55,225 nucleotides of DNA from a virus. The position numbers and the translations under genes are program-made. The DNA lies in IMG/VR virus record IMGVR_UViG_3300044675_002532, positions 1 through 55,225 of that record. One strand, 5' to 3'. Under the pieces are notes generated by a model that saw only the letters and a list, made by a program, of their open reading frames with translations, searched no databases and had not been told where the DNA came from. Shown piece by piece: positions 39,015 through 47,643 of the stretch; position 1 is the stretch's first letter; each line of letters opens with the position of its first letter.

Positions 39015-40621
39015 GGATTCTCTCCGAGCACCGTACCCGTAGCCGGTTCGATGTGGGCGATGATCTGGCCCATCTGGTAATTACCGCCCAGCGTGTTGCT
39101 CTCAAACCGGAATCGCATCTCACGACGGATCTCGCGGAAGTAAACCAACTGCTGCTGTCGATCTGTCAGCGTTGCATAGATAATCTGCGGATCGCTTGTG
39201 ACTTCACCGGCTCTGGCGTTTGCACGACCGGTTACTTGCACCGTCATGTTTCCAGAGAGAATGAAGTCTGGTTCCATGTACTCAATGCGAACCGCCATAT
39301 TCTGCGGTTGCTCAGAAGTCAGCAGCGACATATCCGCCGTTTCAAAGAACGACTGAACGGGGCGGATCTGAGTACCGTTAATCTCATCGGTACCGTACTC
39401 ATGCTGCCACACCACGTAGCCCTTGGGATCATTGATGATGCGCGGCTGGTCATCTTCGGTTACGCGAAGCTCGCTGGTTTGCGTTCCGCGATAGCCAACG
39501 GTCTCAGTATCAATAACACCAACCACAAGCGGCGAGCTAAAGACCTGAGCGTACTGACCGGCAGAGCGACCGCTATTCGGAAGCTCCGTGTCGTACCAAG
39601 TCTGCTCACGCACATTGTAGATAACGGCATGAGTGCACTCGGTTGCATTACCACGCGGGTAACACCACCAGATCTCACCCCAGCGCGGAACTTTATACAC
39701 GAAGACTTTCTGGCGCTGAGCGTAGTTCAGATTGTCAAAGAACCAGTTCAGGTTCAAGCTGTTTGGAACTTCGCGAACCACACCGTTAAACATCAAGAAG
39801 CGGTCAACACCGCACCAGTAGTAAATACCGTCGTACTCAATCACGCTCTGCGATGAGAGAATGCTCGACTGCGAAGTAATAACGTCAAACTGGAATACCG
39901 CAGTTCCACCTACGTAAGAAGCTCTAACCAAAGAGTCCAGCGACCAGAACAAACCGGCTGGCGCATTACCTGCACCGGCTCGAAGCGGTAACCCCTTGAC
40001 GATCTTCTGGCTGGTAACCCGAGCAGCACCGGCATCGCCACCGCTCCAGTCATCCGTATAGCCAGCGCGACTCCACTGCACGAAACCGTCTGATCCATAC
40101 GCAAAGACATACGGAGCCAAAGCAACGATACCGCCAGAGATAGTCAGCGACGGAACCGGAGTTAGCGGAGCTGTGCCGTTGTCATAACCAACGTACAACT
40201 GCCCCGGAGCATCCGAGGAGATGTCAGCTACGTTTGGAGCAACATGCGCCAGAATCTCGTTCTGGTTATTTGTGGTGTTGAACGCCACATCGAACTGCCA
40301 CATGTTGTTGGCATTTGAAACGTAACTCGGATCAGTACGATTCGTGACAATACTGGACTGGCCGTTTTGATCTAACCGAAATCGAAACACACCATCTGAC
40401 GTACCGATATGCACGTATGTATATGCATTATGGTTGTGGATATGCATACCACGAGCAATACCATCCAAACGATCTTGAAGCGCACGATAGCCGCCTATCT
40501 TTCTCGGCAGTCCACGCTGAAAGCGGACCCACTGTCCGTCAACGTAATAGTTGCCCTCAAACTTGGTACCGTCTCGCTTGATACCCGGTTCAGAGCGAAC
40601 AATGACCGGCTGAAGAGGCAT
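39011..40621 (-). CDS. Tail/connector protein, possible P22 gp10-like hub
   Basis: 536 residues, beta-rich with many aromatic residues. GIKRDGTKFEGNYYVDGQWVRFQRGLPRKIGGY (about 13-45) is conserved in podoviruses next to gp4-like connector genes. Repeated 'W.Y.D' and strand patterns suggest a beta-propeller, as in the P22 tail hub. It probably extends the connector below the portal. No enzyme motif. Confidence 0.6.
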   Translation of the reverse strand: MPLQPVIVRSEPGIKRDGTKFEGNYYVDGQWVRFQRGLPRKIGGYRALQDRLDGIARGMHIHNHNAYTYVHIGTSDGVFRFRLDQNGQSSIVTNRTDPSYVSNANNMWQFDVAFNTTNNQNEILAHVAPNVADISSDAPGQLYVGYDNGTAPLTPVPSLTISGGIVALAPYVFAYGSDGFVQWSRAGYTDDWSGGDAGAARVTSQKIVKGLPLRAGAGNAPAGLFWSLDSLVRASYVGGTAVFQFDVITSQSSILSSQSVIEYDGIYYWCGVDRFLMFNGVVREVPNSLNLNWFFDNLNYAQRQKVFVYKVPRWGEIWWCYPRGNATECTHAVIYNVREQTWYDTELPNSGRSAGQYAQVFSSPLVVGVIDTETVGYRGTQTSELRVTEDDQPRIINDPKGYVVWQHEYGTDEINGTQIRPVQSFFETADMSLLTSEQPQNMAVRIEYMEPDFILSGNMTVQVTGRANARAGEVTSDPQIIYATLTDRQQQLVYFREIRREMRFRFESNTLGGNYQMGQIIAHIEPATGTVLGENP

Positions 40622-41817
40622 CAGTACGTACCGCCCTCGATTGGGTCAAGACCCAATGCAATCTGGGCTGCGGATGTACTGGCTGCTGTAAACACAGCGT
40701 TGCCTATGGTGGTTGCTCCCAAGTTCGTTCGCGCACCGCTGGCCGTTGTTGCGCCAGTACCGCCCTGAGAAACCGCAACCGGAATACCAATCGTTGACGT
40801 ATCGGCATCCACCACATTCGTGCCGTCGCAATACAAGATGGCTCTGGCTGCGCTAGAAACAGTAACGCCGGGGCTTGATTGACCGGCTGTTCTGATGCCC
40901 AGCGTGTAAGAACCAGACGTTTGATTACTAACCCAGTACTGTTGAACCGTGGTAGGAACAATAACGTCTCGACTTCCGGTCAGCGTACCCGTAAAGATAT
41001 AAGCAGTCTTATTCAGCTCCGCAACCGACAGGGTATAGTTACCGCTTCCAGAGATATCAATCTGAAGCAGGCTGAATGCGTAGACAGCAGACTGACCAAA
41101 CCCAATCGTCCAGAACTGAACGCCGTTAGTAACAACGATGGCGCTATCACCCGGAGACAATACAAGCGTGCTTGCGCCGTTGATCAACTCTGAACTGCTG
41201 GGGTCCAGCGTCAGATCGCCAGTACCGCTATTGCGAACATTAACGAACCAATCGCTGCCTAAGGTCGGAGCACCATCGAACGACAGCGTGCCACCACCGC
41301 CGGTCCAAACTAGAACCTTGGCGCGATCGCTCGTACCGGTGGTGTAGTTGGTGCTGAAGCTCGTAACCGGCATCGACTGGTTGAGAGTCGTCGCAATTGC
41401 CTTGATGCCAAGGCCAGCCAGTGCAGCGGCATTAGTGGACGAAGCTGAAGCTCCGTATTGGAACGAACGCCACGTACCAGAAACCGTGCTGTTATCGGTC
41501 AGATAAATCTGAAACGTCGTGCCTGATTGCGGAGCGCAAATGACGGTGCCAGTTGCGGTCACAACCGTGAACGTATTAGCGCCGACGTTGTTAAAGAGGA
41601 CCGTCTCACCCGTACCGGCTTCAGTCGCATCCGGCATCGTGATGACAAGGCTGGTCGTCGTCGCATTAACGTCCATGATCTTCGCAACGACATCAGTGCT
41701 CGGAGCAGCCTCAAGCGGCCAGTCCAAAACCTGACTAATCGTCAGCGATACATAGCGGTACGAGACATCGCTCGGGTAGATGTTCGTTCCACCGAAGGTA
41801 TTTGTATAAGTAGTCAC
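40621..41817 (-). CDS. Tail fibre-like protein
   Basis: 398 residues, Thr/Ser/Gly-rich, beta-structured. The C-terminal part has VSQGGTGATTASGARTNLGATT (about 356-377), a common fibre motif that recurs at the end of the 818-residue fibre. The first 130 residues are different and may attach to the tail. It shares its start/stop base with the hub-like gene. Receptor-binding or fibre-linking role inferred. Confidence 0.6.
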   Translation of the reverse strand: MTTYTNTFGGTNIYPSDVSYRYVSLTISQVLDWPLEAAPSTDVVAKIMDVNATTTSLVITMPDATEAGTGETVLFNNVGANTFTVVTATGTVICAPQSGTTFQIYLTDNSTVSGTWRSFQYGASASSTNAAALAGLGIKAIATTLNQSMPVTSFSTNYTTGTSDRAKVLVWTGGGGTLSFDGAPTLGSDWFVNVRNSGTGDLTLDPSSSELINGASTLVLSPGDSAIVVTNGVQFWTIGFGQSAVYAFSLLQIDISGSGNYTLSVAELNKTAYIFTGTLTGSRDVIVPTTVQQYWVSNQTSGSYTLGIRTAGQSSPGVTVSSAARAILYCDGTNVVDADTSTIGIPVAVSQGGTGATTASGARTNLGATTIGNAVFTAASTSAAQIALGLDPIEGGTY

Positions 41818-42465
41818 TTATGCCTCCCGGCGATTCGTGGACCGATCAACGATCTTCTGGAGGTCTTCGCCATTGAGCGCAGCCAGCGACCGGTCGTAGT
41901 AGGTCTGCCACAACTGAACGCGCTGATCGTCCTTCACAAACGGCGTGGCTTCCACCAGCGACCCGTACAGCAACAGGTTCGGCGCAAACTCGGTCAGCCA
42001 GTTGGTCTGGTTCGTGTCGTCCAACAGCGGCGGCAGTTCGTAGTACAGAATCTCCATCGGGTAATCCGCAGCCGGGGTCGGCACGAAGATCCAGTGCTTG
42101 TAATCGTAATCGGCGTAAAACAGCGGCTGACCGGTCGTTGTCTCATTCGGCCAGTAGCTACGGACGTATTCGTAAGATCGCGGGAAGACCGGCGTGTGGA
42201 CGTTGTTGTTCGTCCCGGTGCCAAAGTTGATGCTGATGGTGTCGCGCCAGCGATCCGGCTTTGGATAGACCGCTACCCCAGACTGCATGGTGGTATTGAC
42301 CACCGTCTGGAAACCCTGAATCTTCAGTTCACGCGCAATCCGGCGCTCGGCCAGGGTGATCAGCCGGGGGATCTGCTCATAAACAATAGGGTCCGTCGCA
42401 CCACCTCTTTCAAGGTAGTTCCGGATGTCCACTTGCAAACTGGTAAATGTCATCGACGCAGGCAT
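41818..42465 (-). CDS. Head-tail adaptor, gp4/tail tubular A-like
   Basis: 215 residues. LQVDIRNYLERGG (about 10-22), IPRLITLAERRIARELKIQGF (about 32-52), a beta middle and FAPNLLLYGSLVEATPFVKDDQRVQLWQTYYDRSL (about 165-199) fit phage adaptor proteins that bind the portal (T7 gp11/P22 gp4 fold). A perfect TATAAT lies upstream of AAGGAGAGG, so this gene starts its own transcript. The larger connector at 50410-51411 may belong to the same broad family. Confidence 0.6.
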   Translation of the reverse strand: MPASMTFTSLQVDIRNYLERGGATDPIVYEQIPRLITLAERRIARELKIQGFQTVVNTTMQSGVAVYPKPDRWRDTISINFGTGTNNNVHTPVFPRSYEYVRSYWPNETTTGQPLFYADYDYKHWIFVPTPAADYPMEILYYELPPLLDDTNQTNWLTEFAPNLLLYGSLVEATPFVKDDQRVQLWQTYYDRSLAALNGEDLQKIVDRSTNRREA

Positions 42466-42524
42466 ACACCTCTCCTTAGTCCCGCGTCTTACCAGTCGGG
42501 CAAGACTATTTGGGCACGATTATA
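42466..42524 (-). promoter_or_regulatory. Late promoter candidate upstream of the adaptor gene
   Basis: TATAAT on the minus strand (42519-42524), 53 bases before the ATG at 42465, with no good -35 box; AAGGAGAGG precedes the start. The gap lies between the lysis genes and the adaptor/ejection genes. Confidence 0.45.
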
Positions 42525-42530
42525 CCCTAA

Positions 42531-43010
42531 TTAAGACAAATATAGCCTCTGCTCGTCCAGACGGCGCTTGATAAGACCGGGAAGTACCCGACCCCCTGCC
42601 TTGGTCCACTTCATGAACTCTTCCGCCGCCTCTTCAAACCCCCCCCGGTTGGTCTTCATCCGAAGGGAAGAACGCTGGAGATTGCCGAGGCCCACGTTGA
42701 AGGCAAAAGATACGAGAGCATCAAAGATTCCCTGACGGCCAACAGCAGCAGGGCAAAGTCGAACCACACCACGCTCAAACCGGCCAAGGTCTTGAGCAAG
42801 TATCTGGTCCACCTCGTCCATTGAGAGAGTCCGATCCCAGCCTGCGGGTATCGGTAGACTCTTGCGTTCCTCATACTTCACCGCAGCGTGAGCCGGGTCT
42901 ATAACGTGGCCGACCCCGACCGTCCATAGCAGGGCCGGACAGCGATAAGGCTTAGTCCGGACACCCTCATGGTGTTTGATCATGTCGATGGCGGCCTTGG
43001 AGACTTTCAC
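42531..43010 (-). CDS. Endolysin, T4-type lysozyme (GH24)
   Basis: 159 residues. The catalytic triad E-8-x-5-T of the family is seen as E15 (HHEG), C24 and T30 (WTVGVGH, 29-35); Cys replaces the Asp of T4 lysozyme, as known in many GH24 phage enzymes. Later motifs (FDALVSFAFNVGLGNLQRSSL, residues about 96-116) complete the fold. No signal peptide or N-terminal anchor, so it needs a holin to reach the wall. The holin-like gene lies directly before it, overlapping by 4 bases. Confidence 0.9.
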   Translation of the reverse strand: MKVSKAAIDMIKHHEGVRTKPYRCPALLWTVGVGHVIDPAHAAVKYEERKSLPIPAGWDRTLSMDEVDQILAQDLGRFERGVVRLCPAAVGRQGIFDALVSFAFNVGLGNLQRSSLRMKTNRGGFEEAAEEFMKWTKAGGRVLPGLIKRRLDEQRLYLS

Positions 43011-43492
43011 TTCTTGCCGAATGCTTGGGTACCAAACCAGAAGGCGATGATCGAAGACAGGATCAGCATCTCGTCATCCGAGAACACTTCAGCCATCGCA
43101 GCCGCAAACGGCACACCCGTGTTGTAGGCGTACCACACACCAGCGATGTTGATGGCTACCAGCTCCAGCACGAAGATGTAGGTGACGACCGGACGAACCG
43201 AAGCCCGTAGATTGATCATCCACTGCGATGCGCCTTTGCCGATTTCCATGTCGTGCTGATACAGAGCTACGCGCTCTTCGGCTGCGGACTGCACCTGAAC
43301 TTGCTCCAGCTTGATTTCTTCGACCCGAGCTTGAGCAATGAAGCCTCGTTCAGCCAGAGCTAATTCACGCTCCTTCTGAGCAGCAACAAGGGCGAGTTCA
43401 TGCTTCTTATCCTGACGATCTTGGAAGATCTCAAGAATCTTGGGCAGTCCACCTGCGAGGAATGACAGGAACGTGCTAACCATCGTCATCAT
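43007..43492 (-). CDS. Holin, 3TM family candidate
   Basis: 161 residues. A hydrophobic N-terminal segment (about 4-20), a long charged coiled coil (about 25-95) and two transmembrane segments (about 103-123 and 138-157) match holins of the 3TM type. It controls lysis timing by letting the endolysin out. It overlaps the endolysin gene and the next small membrane gene by 4 bases each. Confidence 0.75.
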   Translation of the reverse strand: MMTMVSTFLSFLAGGLPKILEIFQDRQDKKHELALVAAQKERELALAERGFIAQARVEEIKLEQVQVQSAAEERVALYQHDMEIGKGASQWMINLRASVRPVVTYIFVLELVAINIAGVWYAYNTGVPFAAAMAEVFSDDEMLILSSIIAFWFGTQAFGKK

Positions 43493-43746
43493 TTGTTGCG
43501 TTCCTCAAGCAATTTGACCCGCAGTTGCAGGTCGTAAATCTTATCTAGCAGTTCTTCTTTCTGTTTCTGGCGATTAGCGGCGCTGATTGGGCTGTCCGTT
43601 GGTACGCCCTCTGGCGTAATCAGGGCGGGCATCTTGCCCTCAATAGCGATCAGACGATTGTTGAATGATGTGATTTCCGTAAGCAGCCAGCCGACAGCGG
43701 CCAGCAGAACTGGGAACAGCATATCCACAATCTTCTGCATGTTCAT
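43489..43746 (-). CDS. Small membrane protein of the lysis cassette
   Basis: 85 residues. One N-terminal transmembrane segment (about 6-26) followed by a coiled-coil C-terminus. In this position it could be an inner spanin or a second holin. A linked outer spanin lipoprotein gene was not seen. Overlaps its neighbours by 4 bases. Confidence 0.55.
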   Translation of the reverse strand: MNMQKIVDMLFPVLLAAVGWLLTEITSFNNRLIAIEGKMPALITPEGVPTDSPISAANRQKQKEELLDKIYDLQLRVKLLEERNK

Positions 43747-43964
43747 TTGTCTACCTTCTCATCCAGCTTGTCGAAGATCTTGCCGAGCATGTTTTTAATG
43801 TCGTCAATGTCTCTCTGATAGGTTGTCTGAGTAACATAGTTAAGCGGCATATTGCGAACGTCTTTGTCCAAACGCTCAATGCTGCGGGTGATCTGATTAA
43901 GCGACCATCCACCAAAGAACGCGGCTACACCGACAACGATGTTAAACAAGGCCTGCATTTCCAT
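43743..43964 (-). CDS. Second small membrane protein of the lysis cassette
   Basis: 73 residues with one N-terminal membrane segment (about 4-22, IVVGVAAFFGGW) and an acidic coiled-coil tail. Same topology as the next gene but not a clear copy. Possibly a holin or antiholin. The start overlaps nothing; the stop overlaps the next start by 4 bases. Confidence 0.55.
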   Translation of the reverse strand: MEMQALFNIVVGVAAFFGGWSLNQITRSIERLDKDVRNMPLNYVTQTTYQRDIDDIKNMLGKIFDKLDEKVDK

Positions 43965-43966
43965 CC

Positions 43967-44338
43967 TTACGGTTCCGAATCAGTTGCAACTTCAAGCACC
44001 GGCTCCGGATCAGGAACCGGAACCCAAGGAAGCGGAACGACCTTCGGCTGCGCGACTTTCTGGTTGTCGATCTGCTGCTGCGCCATACCTTCAAAACGCG
44101 CTACGCCATCAGCGCCGAGTGCATCTTTGGTCCATTGAATGACCTGATCTTCGGTAATGCTGGCAAGGTCGGTGAAGTTGGCGGCGTCCGGCGGTAGCAA
44201 CTTGGTGTCGCCCTGCACAAAGCCCTTCAGGCCGTTCTCGTCAGCGTCGATGTCAAAGCAGACCGTGACCACGACGTTATCAAGGCCATCCTGAGATAAG
44301 CATTCGATCTGACGAACAGACCATTTAAACGTAGTCAT
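43967..44338 (-). CDS. DUF7936-like late protein
   Basis: 123 residues. TFKWSVRQIECLSQDGLDNVVVTVCFDIDA (about 3-32) is a beta-rich start I associate with a small phage tail-region family (DUF7936), and the C-terminus is Pro-rich and acidic (VPLPWVPVPDPEPVLEV). Between the fibre genes and the lysis genes. Possibly a minor fibre or assembly protein. Function unknown. Confidence 0.5.
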   Translation of the reverse strand: MTTFKWSVRQIECLSQDGLDNVVVTVCFDIDADENGLKGFVQGDTKLLPPDAANFTDLASITEDQVIQWTKDALGADGVARFEGMAQQQIDNQKVAQPKVVPLPWVPVPDPEPVLEVATDSEP

Positions 44339-44929
44339 TTAATACTCCTTGCCAAGTACGTCTTTGGCGAATTGATAGTCAGCGGCGTAGTAATTGCGAA
44401 CAAAGTTAATTACCTTGTCGGTAATCACACTTTTGCCAAAGTCGCTCGACTGATTCATAACGGGCATCGGCTCATCAAACGTAGCAACCACGCGATTTAA
44501 TTCCGCCTGCATGTTGTGGTAGTCCAATGCAGTTACCAACGGATGCTTCAGCCAGTCTACTTGTGGACGGAACAGCGCCCAGTTTTGGTCGTACACTTTG
44601 GCAAAGTTATCAATAATTTCGTCGTAACTAATTTCTTCTAGCGACTTATCAATACCGTGTTCAACAAGTCGAGATGCCACAACGCTTGAAAAAATTCGGT
44701 TTTGTTTTGAGTACAGGATCGTGCTTTCAAAACGCTCAAGCGGGTTTCGCAAAAACCCGTAGATCTTGTACTCAGACAAGTTAGGGTAAAGTTCGATGAG
44801 CTTATCGACCGTTTCATGCTTTTCCTTCAAACGGAAAAAACCGTACTGCCTGAGATAGCAACGCAGGGCGGTTGATCCGGTCTTTGTCGGAAGCACAAAC
44901 GCAATTTTTAATCGCTTATCGAAAACCAT
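44339..44929 (-). CDS. Sulfotransferase-like protein
   Basis: 196 residues. PTKTGST (14-20) is the 5'-phosphosulfate loop of PAPS-dependent sulfotransferases, and FLRNPLERFEST (59-70) contains the 3'-phosphate-binding Arg and Ser. The rest fits a short alpha/beta sulfotransferase. It could add sulfate to a fibre glycan, host surface sugar or phage protein. It lies between the fibre-end genes and the lysis cassette, abutting both. Rare in phages; a T/A-richer sequence than its neighbours hints at separate acquisition, by eye only. Confidence 0.7.
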   Translation of the reverse strand: MVFDKRLKIAFVLPTKTGSTALRCYLRQYGFFRLKEKHETVDKLIELYPNLSEYKIYGFLRNPLERFESTILYSKQNRIFSSVVASRLVEHGIDKSLEEISYDEIIDNFAKVYDQNWALFRPQVDWLKHPLVTALDYHNMQAELNRVVATFDEPMPVMNQSSDFGKSVITDKVINFVRNYYAADYQFAKDVLGKEY

Positions 44930-45219
44930 TACGGCGTCACCGCATCAAAGCCATCCGAGTATTTAAACTTCGGCTCATTTGGGTCTACAAACTTTGCTGT
45001 TGCAGGATCGTAAATAAATCCAATTCCTGCATATCTCCCTCGGAAATTGCCGTTGTACGAAGTTTGCTTCCATACGGCGTTATCTCCGTACAGCGAATGT
45101 AAGAATTCGATTCCTACAGGTTCAGACTGAGGAAACGGAAGGTCGCCAATGACTTCGTTGCTAACGACAACAACCTCAATAACTACATTATTTTCGTCTA
45201 ACTTTGCGAAGTGAGCCAT
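44929..45219 (-). CDS. Conserved small fibre-region protein
   Basis: 96 residues. MAHFAKLDENNVVIEVVVVSN (1-21) and WKQTSYNGNFRGRYAGIGFIYD (about 50-71) are well known from cyanophages and other aquatic phages, where they occur beside fibres. Predicted beta, no known activity. Its stop touches the sulfotransferase start. Confidence 0.7.
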   Translation of the reverse strand: MAHFAKLDENNVVIEVVVVSNEVIGDLPFPQSEPVGIEFLHSLYGDNAVWKQTSYNGNFRGRYAGIGFIYDPATAKFVDPNEPKFKYSDGFDAVTP

Positions 45220-45222
45220 ACA

Positions 45223-46143
45223 TCACCAAGTAATTGATCCAGAGCCGTTAAAGGTGTACATCCTGTAAACGCCATCGGTTGAGTAAGTCGGGGAGCCGGT
45301 TGTAGACGCTGCGGGTTCATAAGCAATTGGATAGCGAATAATCACCCGACCTGATCCGCCGTTACCGCCTACGTTTCCTGTGCTTGCTGTGTCGCCATAG
45401 GTACATTGCTTCGCGCCACCGCCACCACCACCACTTCCGCTATTAGTACTAGCAGACGATCCAGCAGCCTCGCCGATTGCGCCAGCGCCACCACCGTCTG
45501 AACCATAGCCGGGGCTTACGCCTTCATTAGCGATGGCACCACCGCCACCGCCGCCAGCATAGTATCCACTAGCAAATGAAGCGCCAGAACCGCCGTTGAC
45601 TCCTGATCCAACAGACCCTTTTCCGCCACCACCGCCACCGGCTCCAGTCTGTCCGCCAGCGCCGTTATTGCCTTGTCCGCTGATACCTGTTCCGCCACCA
45701 AGATTCAAATTACCTTGGAAATTGCAGAATATATCTCGGTCAATCAAGTACTGTCCGCCACCGCCCGACGCGCCATCCTTTGTGGGTGGAGATCCAGAAG
45801 TTCCGGGGCCATCGCCAACACCACCACCATCCGAAGTGATGGTGGAAAATGTCGAACTAGACCCCTTTGTTGGCGAATATGCAGCAGCGCCGCCACCACC
45901 GACTGTCACGGTATAGGTGGTGCCTTTTGCAATAGCAAGGCCCGTTGCTGTTCTATAACCACCTGCACCGCCACCACCGGCGGCTCGGGCAAGGTGAAGG
46001 TATGCTGAAATGTGCGAGATGTATTCATATACTTGATACGAATAACCGCCAGCGCCACCACCGGCGACGACAAGGTATTCAACAGACGGTGGCGCTGTTG
46101 GGCCTCCTGTAGTAGCCGCCAACAGTTGCATTATTCCCGACAT
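45223..46143 (-). CDS. Glycine-rich tail fibre tip / adhesin
   Basis: 306 residues. VEYLVVAGGGAGG (about 21-33) begins a long Gly-rich domain with runs of GGGG, as in phage fibre tips where polyglycine helices pack and short loops bind the receptor. The domain ends with SGRVIIRYP (about 267-275). Likely determines host range. It follows two fibre genes and precedes the conserved 96-residue protein. Confidence 0.75.
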   Translation of the reverse strand: MSGIMQLLAATTGGPTAPPSVEYLVVAGGGAGGYSYQVYEYISHISAYLHLARAAGGGGAGGYRTATGLAIAKGTTYTVTVGGGGAAAYSPTKGSSSTFSTITSDGGGVGDGPGTSGSPPTKDGASGGGGQYLIDRDIFCNFQGNLNLGGGTGISGQGNNGAGGQTGAGGGGGGKGSVGSGVNGGSGASFASGYYAGGGGGGAIANEGVSPGYGSDGGGAGAIGEAAGSSASTNSGSGGGGGGAKQCTYGDTASTGNVGGNGGSGRVIIRYPIAYEPAASTTGSPTYSTDGVYRMYTFNGSGSITW

Positions 46144-46146
46144 AAC

Positions 46147-47643
46147 TTAGCTCACGTTTCCGTTGACCACGCACACTGTGCCGCTGATGAACAAGATCGT
46201 CGCAACGCCGCGAGTGGCGAGCGTGATCGTGTTTTTATCTGCGTCGGTGCCGCCAATGTAGGCCGTCGTAATGCTCATCGTTAGAGTGACGTTGCCACTG
46301 GTGTTGTTGAAGATGGAGACGACATCACCCGTAGCGAACGTGCTGTTTGGCACCGTGACACTGCCGCCGCTGCCGACTTCAACAAACTGACCAACGTCGG
46401 TCGTCGCCAGCGTGTATGAAGTGGTCTTGGCAGATCCCGTGCGCGGAATGGCTCGTAAATTTCCCGCCGCATCTTCCACGCCACCAGCAAAGTAGTTCCG
46501 CGCCGTCCCCGCTGCATAGAAGTTCCAGCGGTTAGAGCCAGAGGCGATGTTGCTGTAGAAGCCGAAGTTGTTGGTGGCTCCGGTGAGGCTGCTGTCTGCG
46601 CTGAAACCATATTGATTGGTTATTGTAGAACTAGCGCCCTTGGTTCCTTGAACGGCAAAAAAATGATAAAGGTCAGTAAGCGTAAATGACGCGTTTTCCG
46701 TTGACGGAAGTGAATAAAAGTTGATGGCGTTTGTGGTCGTTCCGCTCGGAATAGTTGCATCTACAAAGAAACTTCGGCTGCGATTGATGCTTGTTGGCAG
46801 CGTTCCCGTAACATTAACTCTTGCTTGTGCGTTAGCCGTCCCGCCGATCCCGACGTTGCCGGAGGAGTCAATGCGCATCCGTTCGGTGTTGCCAGCCGTA
46901 AAAATCAACGGATGCGATGTGATTGTGCCGACGACGCCTGCCGTGTTGCCGGATACTTGCAAAATGTTGACGATGTTATCGTTAGCAGCAGCGATCGTTG
47001 TGTTTGTCGTACCGGAGCGATAAACGTCAAGTTGATAGTTTGGCGCTCGCCCAATACCGACGTTGCCCGACGTATCTATCCTGACCCTCTCGCTGCCTCC
47101 GGTGTAGAAGGTCATCGGGAGGTAGGTGCCGGTGCCGCGAATACCAGAAGTGATACGGCTGTCTGATCCGTTAATAACCAACAACTGCGTGTTGGAACTG
47201 CTGTTCAAATCGGAACTTGACTCAAGGACTACACCAGAAACGGTGCCGGTTCCGTTTGGCAGCACCATTACATTGGTATTGCCATTGCTTGTGCTGGACT
47301 GAAATGCAAGTCGGCTTGCAGGAGTCGCATTGCTAAAGTCGCCCGTGATGCGCTGGGCGGTGCTGGAGAAGTTAAGGTTGCCGGTGGTAACCGTTGCACT
47401 AGCAGCAGACAGGTTTGTGATGTTGGCGCTTGCCGCTTTAATAAGCGTAGCCGACACATCTGCGCAAGTCAGGCTGGAGGGGTTCGTACCCAGCTCCACG
47501 ACAGCACTGCTGCTGTTCATCGTGAACATGCGCTTGTCAGCGGTATTGACCGCGACTTCTGCGCCACCTGCCAGATTGGTCAGGTTAGCCGTGCTCGGGA
47601 CCGCACTCGCGGTGTCGCTTTTCTTTAATAGAATCGTGGGCAT
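46147..47643 (-). CDS. Tail fibre protein
   Basis: 498 residues. MPTILLKKSDTASAVPST starts many virus fibre proteins. The middle has repeated SGNVGIG and 'ERMRIDSSGNVGIGGTANAQ' elements, typical of fibre shafts that lead to a chaperone or tip domain, but no peptidase S74 signature was seen at the C-terminus. Position between an 818-residue fibre and a Gly-rich tip suggests a single multi-part fibre. Confidence 0.75.
   Translation of the reverse strand: MPTILLKKSDTASAVPSTANLTNLAGGAEVAVNTADKRMFTMNSSSAVVELGTNPSSLTCADVSATLIKAASANITNLSAASATVTTGNLNFSSTAQRITGDFSNATPASRLAFQSSTSNGNTNVMVLPNGTGTVSGVVLESSSDLNSSSNTQLLVINGSDSRITSGIRGTGTYLPMTFYTGGSERVRIDTSGNVGIGRAPNYQLDVYRSGTTNTTIAAANDNIVNILQVSGNTAGVVGTITSHPLIFTAGNTERMRIDSSGNVGIGGTANAQARVNVTGTLPTSINRSRSFFVDATIPSGTTTNAINFYSLPSTENASFTLTDLYHFFAVQGTKGASSTITNQYGFSADSSLTGATNNFGFYSNIASGSNRWNFYAAGTARNYFAGGVEDAAGNLRAIPRTGSAKTTSYTLATTDVGQFVEVGSGGSVTVPNSTFATGDVVSIFNNTSGNVTLTMSITTAYIGGTDADKNTITLATRGVATILFISGTVCVVNGNVS

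Noticed and set aside
41527-42534. 335-residue plus-strand frame
   Set aside because: It covers two well-supported minus-strand genes, is very Arg/Val-rich and has no ribosome site or related operon on its strand.
45596-45916. Proline-rich plus-strand frame
   Set aside because: It is simply the complement of the Gly-rich fibre (GGN codons read as CCN), not a separate gene.
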